A stretch of 25,471 nucleotides of DNA, from the NCBI GenBank assembly GCA_027946555.1, contig JAPEVC010000350.1, positions 1 to 25,471 of the forward strand, read 5' to 3'. Numbering within the stretch: the first letter of the stretch is position 1; the number at the start of each line of letters is the position of its first letter. The stretch comes from Gnomoniopsis sp. IMI 355080 (Eukaryota > Ascomycota > Sordariomycetes > Diaporthales > Gnomoniaceae). A program made the translations under genes and the position numbers. The notes under the pieces were generated by a model. It searched no databases and had not been told where the DNA came from. It saw only the letters and a list, made by a program, of their open reading frames with translations. This document shows positions 18,224 through 25,471 of the stretch, one piece after another.

Positions 18224-21200
18224 ACCTTTTGGTAAGGCTACTATGTGAAGATCCAACAAATAAGGTGGCAGGCTGGGAAACGACCTATTTGGGATAGCAC
18301 AAAAGCAGGAGGTCAATGGGAGACTATCGAGGGAGACCTCGCGGTTTATATGCTATCTGGCCCACCATGCGCAACATCATGGAAAGAGGGAAAGCCCGTA
18401 AACCTGATGACACTACCGCACTCAAGGCTCGTCATTCTTTGCTGCTGCACTTCGGCCGCCATGTTCCCTAGGGTGTTTGTTCATCCCGATGATTCGCAAG
18501 GCAGGATATGCCATGTGGAGGGCCCGATCAAGGCGGGGAGGGGGGGAAGGAGAGCTGAGCAAACGTTTGACGCGGTGGAACAACGGTGACATGCTTTCTT
18601 GCCGACGAGTAGCCTCGACTGGTTGTACCCCGGGATGCCACGAGCATGGGTCCAAGGACCAGTTTCCCTCTTTTCTGTGAACTTCCATGGCCATGGCGGA
18701 CACGTCGAGGAGAATGTCGAGGTTGGATCCCAGATCTTTGCCCATAAGCTGACAGACCAGCGCGAGACTAGTCCTTTTTGCCAAGCCTGGCGTGTACTTG
18801 TAGCGAGCTGCACGTGCGATTTCCAGTACCTAGCTACCCCGTGCGTCTGTCAAAGTTGGACATGGTGGGCTCATTTCTTTTTTTCTTCGGATGGAAGGCC
18901 TGCAGTGAATGATAATACACAGGGCTGGGACTGCACGGTTGTTGTGATCACCAAGCCAATGCGGGACGGGTGTGAAGTGGTGCAGTAAGGTAGTGCAGTG
19001 GCTGAGTGGCTGGTTTTTGGTAGCCGGCCGGAGGGGGGTGTTTAGGGCCCCGGGGCATCCCCTGCGTATTCGATCGTCGAGGTTGTAAGCTACTGCAAGC
19101 TAGAGGTGTTTCCACGATGACAGCACGCCTTTTGTCAGCGTCTGACCTAAACATTATGAGCTGGCAGTCAACTCACCCAGATTAAGTCTTCCCCAAAAGA
19201 GCCTTTTTCTATACGAGAAGCCATTCGTGAAGAGAGTGAGCAGCCCACTAATAAGGCTGCGGGATAGGCTTATGTCTCCAATGGGAACGTATTAACAGCC
19301 CGGATATAGGAGGCATGATTCCTGTGACTGGCCTAGAAAGGAAATACTGAGAACAGAGACGACACCACAACGACGCTGACTGCCTCATGCATGCATGTAC
19401 CTCGTCAGCCAACAATCGGTTCATGAGGGTATGCAGAGGTATGTAGGTCCCTAGACCGGTCAATGAGCCTTGAAAGCAACAGATCTGACATCGCCCAGAA
19501 ACTCGTGTTCAAATAAACTAGGCTGGTTAACCTGCAGGATTAAACAAGGCTGCATATCTAGCGTCTGAACAGCAGGTACGGACTTGGTCAGCCAACTAGA
19601 CGTTTTCATGTATTGAGGAAAACCTGATGGGAGAGTCTGTGAGCAAAGTGTAAAATTTCTTACGAGTAGTGTCTCGTCCGAGAGCTTGGAAGGACCGATT
19701 CTCGTCGCCGGCGGAAGCTGATCACGATGGCAGCTCGCTATCCATTGATCTGTTTGAATTGGAGTATTGCGGCTTATTGTGTGCCACCCCTGGGCACGCC
19801 ACAGAGAGAAAAGGTATAGTATCTTAGTCAAGCCTAGGGAAGCATGGGCGCGGGGCTGACATATAGGTGTCTATCAAGATCACCGAGGCGACCAAAGTGC
19901 TCTCAGGTGTGAACGGCAGGACACTACTTTAGGTACTCTGGGAACATCGGTCCCTCCCGTGCTGACTTTTCGTAAAACATGAGATAATGCCTGCGGAAAG
20001 CCACCCTGAAATGCCCGCGATTGGTACAATGTGTGAGGTACTTGATGTAGCATCTTGCTACGTTTGCTCAGTCAGTCAGCGTCACCGCTGATCTGACAAG
20101 GAAAAAAATGGGACTCTCAAAGCTCATCCTCGGACTCGATGCACCCCGGTCTTTTGATGCGACCACGATTTACGGGCTCGAACAGGATATTTCGCAGAGG
20201 TCCGAAGGAGGATGTCGGCAACAAGTGCAGGCGCCATCGGCAAGTGGCATGATTCTCTCCGGCTGGCTGGGTTTCAAAGCCGCGCAGAGAACGTTGGTCG
20301 CACAGCATGGCTTCTTGGCTCTGTAGGGGAGTGGGCACTCCAGGAAAATCGCCCAGACTAATACAGCTTCCATGGCTGCGGTACTTGTGTAATATCGGAT
20401 GACTCTTCGCACTTAATCGCGTGTAAACCGGCCCATCTCATCTATCAATGCCGTTCAGCGTCGATGAGCGGATGCAGTGCGGTCTCTGAATCAGATAGTC
20501 ACATAATGAACTGAAGACGATGTTGTGATGCTCTGACCAAGCCGGGTCTTTGAATGCTGCTGTTGCCAGCGATGTCCGGATGTTGGCTTGAGGATTCACC
20601 GATCCCGCTCATCGTAGTCGAGAATCCTGGAGGGCTGATGAGACTTTGAAGAAGTCTAGTTTGAAGACTGCCCAGATTTCGCAGTTGTTGGGGCCGAGCT
20701 TACGAAATTCAGATCATGAAATCCCGAAGACTACCCTCGTGTATGAGAAAGTGTAAGTCTCGTGAGATGTATTCTTCGTGACACACGTGACGCCATTCTG
20801 AAGGGGCGCGGTATGCACTTCGCAGCTACACTTGCTCTGCAGCATTCGGGGCAAAACTCCCGTCGGACAAGAAAGCTTGATGACGAACACATGGGCAAAA
20901 AAGCCGTGAGCACAAGATGGAAAACCATGTAAGACAAGCCTCTCTGCGGCGTCGATAATGGATTGGATGGAAACCGGTGAGACAACACAAGTGGAAGATT
21001 CTACTTAGGAAGGTGGGAAGTCAGTGGTGTGCTTCTGTGTAAATGGGATATATAAAGCATGGCAGGGGCGGCATGGGCCACAACCTTAAAAGATTTGTGG
21101 CTTTGGACCGTTTTCTCTCACCACACATGAAGCAAAAGCAAAGCATGCCGCAAGAACGACCTTCTAATGATCACCATAGGAGGGGGTCTCGCAGCTTAAA

Positions 21201-22369
21201 CCGTATGAGATGAACCTGTGCGGCAGGATGATCTCTTTGTGACCGTGGGGAAAATCGCCGGTGTAGCGTCTTTAGCTGGTAGAGCAGCTCGCAGCCGCAT
21301 CCGCTGCTGACTGCCTCCCCATTTCGTGGTGGTCAGCTTGCAAGAGTCTCGTGAAGTGGTGTAAGACTGTCTGTGGCGTAGGCTGCATCACAGTGAGAGT
21401 ACCAGCCGCCCAGTGTGCCGTCTCTTGCCTCCCCGGCCTCCCCGGCCAGCCTGGCTGGTCGTGGCTTATTTCGCCCGGCGGGGGGGGGGGACCTTAATCT
21501 TCACCTTGACCTTCTGCTGACAATGTATCCTGCCTGTTGTTCTCGTTGTAAGTGCAAAGTGTCACTCCATTTGTCTCAGCCAGGAATTTGTTGCCACGAC
21601 CAGGGCTGTCGGCATTTGAGGGGTCACCACCAGGTCGTGACCACCCTGCAGCTTTTCGTGTTGCTTTTCCGAACAGCTGTACACTGGACGTCAATGAGGC
21701 TTGCCTGGCAAAAACAGGACAGGGGATGACAGAGCTCAACGTCGGACCCGAGAGCTCGGGAATGAGTGCTTCAAATTAACAGCAGCTAGCTACCAAAGGT
21801 CGAAAGGTAAGCTAAGGAGAAAGACATCCACCGGGTGAGGTCGGAGTCGTGATCGCTGCCACAATCTAAAACCCTCTTCAGGTTTTCTCCAGTCTTTTCT
21901 GCCCAGAGCTGTATACCTAGGTAAACTGCTGGCCATGCAGCGTCGTCAGCACCGGAATTGCCAACACAAGCCGCTCCCTGGCAAGGTTCCCTTCGACGGA
22001 ATCATGAGATGCTCTCTATTCGGGCCCGATATGCCTCCGTAGCAAATTTATGGAGGGGATGGTGATCCGATGGCGTCTTCTCGTCTCCGAGTTGTTATGG
22101 GCGCGGCGCAGGGCGGTGGGAGGAGGACTGAAGACACAGGCCATAGAGTAGACTTGCGTGCAAGTACAGAGAAGCTTAACCAAATCTTCAAGTTCGGATT
22201 GAAAGCCAGTTTAGTGGTTCCTTTTCCAGCAATCATTCTGTTTTTTTCTTCTCTTTTCTCTCCAACCTGAACGCCTTCGCTAATGTAAGAGCGCAATCCG
22301 AGAAAGCGGCGCGCAGTAAATCATCATCGACCTGATACCACCATGAAGCTCGCAAGTTTGCGCTCGCAA

Positions 22370-23018
22370 TCACTGAAGGAGCTCCTCACAAGTCCAGTCC
22401 TCGTAGCTACAAAGGTCAGTAAGCTGGTCCCCACATACTCAGAAAAGAACCATCAAGACATACTATCCATCGGGCATGTATCGCCGCACAATCAGAGGAA
22501 TCTTCTTCTCGCGCAGCTCTTTGATAGCAATTTGAAGCGGGTCGGTTTCTCCCTCAAGATCCACGAGAACAGGAGCGTTCATGCTACTCGAGTATTAGCC
22601 CCTTCTCTTGCTTGACCCCAACGGGGCGGCCCAAGCCATCCATACCTGATCTGTAGAGCCCTCGTTCCCAGAATACGGGCCTTCTCGTATTTAGTCATAT
22701 AGGGGGTAGTGATGCGCTGGTCGTTGGGAATTTTCTTGTCCTTGTGCGACTTGGCGTTCTCCTTCGCGGCGGCTGCAGGATCGCCCGAGACAATCACGTT
22801 TTCTGCCTCGTCGTCGCCGACGGGAAGCTCCTCGCCGTCCTCTGGCGGCTCGGGCTCGTACTCCTCTTGCGGCTCTTCGTCTTCGTAGTATGGAACCTCA
22901 CTGGGATCATTCGCATTAGCATCTGGCGCAAGACAGGCTCCTTGTCTGCACAGCGCACTCACCCTTCACCACCGCCAACCTGGTCACCAAAGTCGTCCTC
23001 GCCGCCGTAATCAGACAT
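22370..23018 (-). CDS. rpb6: RNA polymerases I, II and III shared subunit Rpb6 (ABC23)
   Basis: Four exons (23018-22963, 22900-22646, 22583-22464, 22406-22370) give 155 aa, the same length as the budding yeast protein. Introns are 62, 62 and 57 nt, each interrupting a codon after its second base; introns 1 and 2 have GCTAAT branch points. Rpb6 is a common subunit of all three nuclear RNA polymerases and helps assemble and clamp the largest subunit. The N-terminus is strongly acidic (EDEEPQEEYEPEPPEDGEE region), as expected. The conserved C-terminal core is plain: RITTPYMTKYEKARILGTRA, then ALQISMNAPVLVDL, then ETDPLQIAIKELREKKIPL, then IVRRYMPDG and EDWTCEELL. It is transcribed divergently from the TFIIIA gene. 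The start ATG gives the usual MSDYGGEDDF-type beginning of fungal Rpb6. Confidence 0.97.
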
Positions 23019-23591
23019 GTTCTTCTAGGAGTCTTGGCTTTGTATCTGACTGCGTGTTTTTGGGGGGTGGGGGAGGCTACCAAGAGAGTCGGGTTGTTGG
23101 AAACTGAGTGAAGCTGCTTCTTGGTGGCAGGTTAGAGTCGCAAAACTTGAACTTTCTACAATTTGGCGGCAGGCTGCTAGGCTGCCCAGACTGCAGGGAT
23201 AGATCTCCCAAGTGCCTGGGGTGCACGGGCCAGTCTCCACAAAAAAGATCATTGGAGACGCACCAGGAGACAACCTCGTTCAACTCCAAGATTCTTATCC
23301 AGCAATCTTCACACGAGACACACAGCAGCTGATGCTGGTCAATCTTTGACTTTGCCAGCCATAATTCAAGCTGTGGATCTCCTACTGTTGCCTGTAGCAC
23401 ATTGTGATCTGCCCAATAGTCCAATCATTCTTCTCTCATTGGCTTCCCTCGACGGACAAGTCGAGCACATGGCAATCGACGATCCCTCTCCATCCCAACT
23501 CTAAACTCACCGACACTTTGATACCATCGCCGACATTCTCAACAAACAGCATCTCCATCAACTTGCTCTTAGACTCCTACAAGAGTTAAAA
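23019..23591. promoter_or_regulatory. Bidirectional promoter region between rpb6 and TFIIIA
   Basis: 573 bases separate the two divergent start codons; there is no gene inside. No clear TATA box is seen. On the TFIIIA side a CCAAT cluster occurs at 23413-23442. A G/C tract (GGGGGGTGGGGG) lies near 23061 on the rpb6 side. The layout suits coordinated expression of two RNA-polymerase-related genes. Confidence 0.6.
23413..23442 (+). promoter_or_regulatory. CCAAT-box cluster
   Basis: Three CCAAT cores lie in 30 bases: CCAAT at 23413-23417 and 23421-23425, and ATTGG (the reverse form) at 23438-23442. They are about 150-180 bases before the TFIIIA start codon, a typical place for sites bound by the HAP/CBF complex. 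Binding is inferred from pattern. Confidence 0.5.
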
Positions 23592-25056
23592 ATGGTCAAG
23601 CGAAAGCTGGTCGCCAATGGCGCCAATGATGGCACTACGCAGAAAAAGGCCAAGCTGCCCAATACTGCTGATGGTCCTGGTATGTGGATAACCTCATTAG
23701 CATGCGAATTGCACCCCCCAATGTCAAACACAATCAGCCTCATGGTCACCAATTGGGAAGATAAGACCAGCTAGCTGACATATCTACAGCTAAGGAGGAT
23801 ACTACCTCTGTTGTTAGCGACGACTCGAGGCATACCACCGAAACCCAATCCGATGTCCCGACCCCTCCCACCATAGTCACAGAGACATCAGATGCCACAG
23901 GCCGCACCAAGCGTCCCTCCGACCTTAAGACGCTCCCCTGCCCCTACCCCTCCTGTGGCAAGATGTTCAACCGCCAAGCACGCCTCGAGTCCCACATGCG
24001 AAGTCACACTGGCGAGCGCCCCTTCAAGTGTACATACGAAGGCTGCGACAAGGCCTACCCGGACAAGAAGTACCTCAATAGCCACATCCACTCGGCCCAC
24101 CTCAAAACCCCCAAGTTTGTCTGCCAGCAGTGCGGCAAGGGCTTCGCCACGGGTCAGCGACTGGAACGCCATGGGCTCGTGCACCAGGGCGCCGAGAGAT
24201 ACCGATGCCGCGATTATCCGCCCTGCAATGAGACGTTTCGCAAGCATAAGACGCTGCAGCGACACATCCTGAAGGAGCACCTAGGAAAAAAACCTTTTCT
24301 GTGCGAGGCCAAAGACTGCGACGAGTCATACGCGACGCTGAATGCCTTGAAGGCCCACACCCAGCGCGAGCACGGAGAGGAAAAGTTTGTTTGCGGCCCT
24401 TGCAGTGATGCCGTCATCAAGGATCCGTCCCTAGAGGACAAGCTCGACGTGGGCTTCACCACAAAGACCCTCTTGGAGCAACACATCCGCCGACAGCACG
24501 TTAACTGCGTCTTTTGCGGTGATGGTGTCCCCTTCTCGGGCCAGTACGAGCTTGAAAAGCACATCCACATCTACCACCTCGGACAGACGGTTAAGGACCG
24601 CAAGACCGTCGCGTGTGAGTTTGAGGGCTGCGACAAGCACTTTGTCAAGCGCAGCAACATGAAGAGCCACTACCGCAGTGCCCACGAGGGTCTGCGCTTC
24701 ATCTGCGGCAAGGTCGACACCAGCAAGTGCACTGGCGCCGAGGACTGGGACTGGAAAAAGGAAGGGTGCGGCGCCGCCTTCACCACCAAGATGGGCGCGC
24801 AGGAGCACGCTCTCTACGTCCACCTGGGCTTCCAGCGACCAGTGTATGAGCCTGTCCAGCAGCAACAGCAGCAGCAGCAGCAGCAGCAGTCCCACAGCCG
24901 GCAGCCCAAGAAGAAGCTGTACAGCTTCCTCGACGAAGTCTCTGGAGTTACTGACCTTGAGCGTCGTCCTGTCGTGTGCACCGTCTCCGGCTGTCCTGCT
25001 CGCTTCTCCCGGTGGGCCGATCTGAAGAACCACATGGACGCTGCTCATCCACCAGT

Positions 25057-25102
<46 letters not shown>

Positions 25103-25324
25103 TCCAACACCATCAACACCACTCCTGCTCCTGCTCTTGCCGCCGACCACACGGAACTCTCTTCTCAAATAATGCCGCAAACTCATGACGCCGCTAGCTA
25201 TGACAATGCCCAACAGGACGGCGACTTTGAAGATGGCGGACAGGACTGGACCCAGGAGGAGATGAACGTCATGCAGCTCGTTGACCTGAACGACGCCATT
25301 GACCCGGAGCTCTTGAAGGTCTGA
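23592..25324 (+). CDS. Transcription factor TFIIIA (C2H2 zinc-finger protein)
   Basis: Two exons (23592-23679, 23790-25324) give 540 aa. The 110-nt intron has a GTATGT donor, a GCTGAC branch point and a CTACAG acceptor. TFIIIA binds the internal control region of 5S rRNA genes to recruit TFIIIC/TFIIIB and RNA polymerase III, and in other eukaryotes also binds 5S rRNA. Ten C2H2 fingers are visible, at about 80-102, 110-133, 141-161, 169-193, 201-224, 231-266, 269-292, 305-328, 335-374 and 426-449. Fingers 6 and 9 have long inserts, and the tenth is separated from the rest by a 51-residue spacer holding a run of 11 Gln and a KKK basic patch; this outlying last finger is also a TFIIIA trait in yeast. 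After the last finger come 15 Ala and an acidic C-terminus. The N-terminus (MVKRK, KKAK) is basic and may be a nuclear signal. Confidence 0.94.
24853..24890 (+). repeat. CAG trinucleotide repeat coding poly-Gln
   Basis: An almost pure CAG tract, interrupted by one CAA, encodes 11 Gln between TFIIIA fingers 9 and 10. Confidence 0.9.
25056..25101 (+). repeat. GCA/CAG trinucleotide repeat coding poly-Ala
   Basis: The same CAG microsatellite motif, read in another frame as GCA, encodes 15 Ala just after TFIIIA finger 10. The final codon is GCG. Confidence 0.9.
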
Positions 25325-25471
25325 AGAAGGAAAGAAAAAGAAAAAGGAAGAATCAAGGCGAGGTAGGCTAGGGGATACAGGCAGCAATCTGGACAGGAGT
25401 GATTTTCTGCGATGAGGGGGCCCGGAATCAAGAAGGTTGTTGCATGGGGAGGAGGCGGAGGGCTGGGGGGG

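Larger units (their letters stand above)
18112..22369. other. 4.3-kb region without a recognisable gene
   Basis: This stretch lies between the 5' end of the GPI-protein gene and the 3' end of rpb6. Base composition is close to that of the neighbouring genes, not AT-rich, so it does not look like RIP-decayed repeat DNA. Many frames of 60-130 codons are open, but they overlap in several frames and lack domains, signal peptides or convincing splice structures. Features noted: a tandem CCAAT 12-mer (18181-18204), a TATA-like element (18216-18223), a GC-rich palindromic patch near 19048-19060, an 11-G run at 21480-21490 and a CCTAGGTA palindrome at 21916-21923. It may be a long regulatory region or host a non-coding transcript. 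Confidence 0.55.

Noticed and set aside
18422..18988. Several 110-130-codon frames on both strands
   Set aside because: Multiple frames are open at once in GC-balanced DNA; no signal peptide, domain or splice structure supports any of them.
19460..19831. 123-codon minus-strand frame
   Set aside because: No recognisable motif and no supporting promoter or neighbouring exon.
24431..25387. 318-codon open frame antisense to TFIIIA
   Set aside because: Its poly-Cys and poly-Leu runs are the reverse reading of the CAG tracts; the zinc fingers on the plus strand explain the sequence.
1..25471. tRNA, 5S rRNA, CRISPR array or intact transposase gene
   Set aside because: Read through by eye for B-box-like GGTTCRA strings, 5S sequence, regularly spaced repeats and transposase motifs; none was found outside coding sequence. 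A covariance-model scan was not possible.

Overview
The window is nuclear DNA from a filamentous ascomycete, most likely a sordariomycete. The evidence is short introns (mostly 55-111 nt) with GTRNGT donors and CTAAC/CTGAC branch points, fungal protein families, a GPI-anchored cell-wall protein, and dispersed CCTAGGTA palindromes between genes. The species cannot be named from this sequence.

Eight genes are well supported. From left to right: a secreted purple acid phosphatase (2853-4426, +); a four-exon short-chain dehydrogenase with an altered active site (4894-5873, +); a CocE/NonD-type serine hydrolase (6292-8004, -); a duplicated F-box/2EXR-like protein (8655-10466, -); a secreted protein whose N-terminal domain carries the HAE...PCxxC signature of the cytidine-deaminase fold, followed by a Ser/Thr repeat tail (11700-12686, +); a seven-exon GPI-anchored repeat protein of the cell wall (15995-18111, -); the shared RNA polymerase subunit Rpb6/ABC23 (22370-23018, -); and the 5S rRNA transcription factor TFIIIA (23592-25324, +).

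Three large stretches have no recognisable gene: 1-2852, 12687-15994 (AT-rich, with hairpins, short repeats and possible decayed gene pieces) and 18112-22369. The right end is housekeeping: rpb6 and TFIIIA are divergently transcribed from one 573-bp region with a CCAAT cluster. The left and middle are accessory in character: secreted or surface proteins, hydrolases and an orphan F-box-like protein, with no shared pathway evident. No biosynthetic cluster, tRNA, rRNA, CRISPR array or intact transposon was seen.

The best candidate for something undescribed is the secreted deaminase-fold protein at 11700-12686. Cytidine-deaminase-like domains are normally intracellular housekeeping or editing enzymes, or polymorphic-toxin domains. 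Here one sits directly behind a signal peptide and ahead of a glycosylation-prone tail with a possible Kex2 cleavage site between them.
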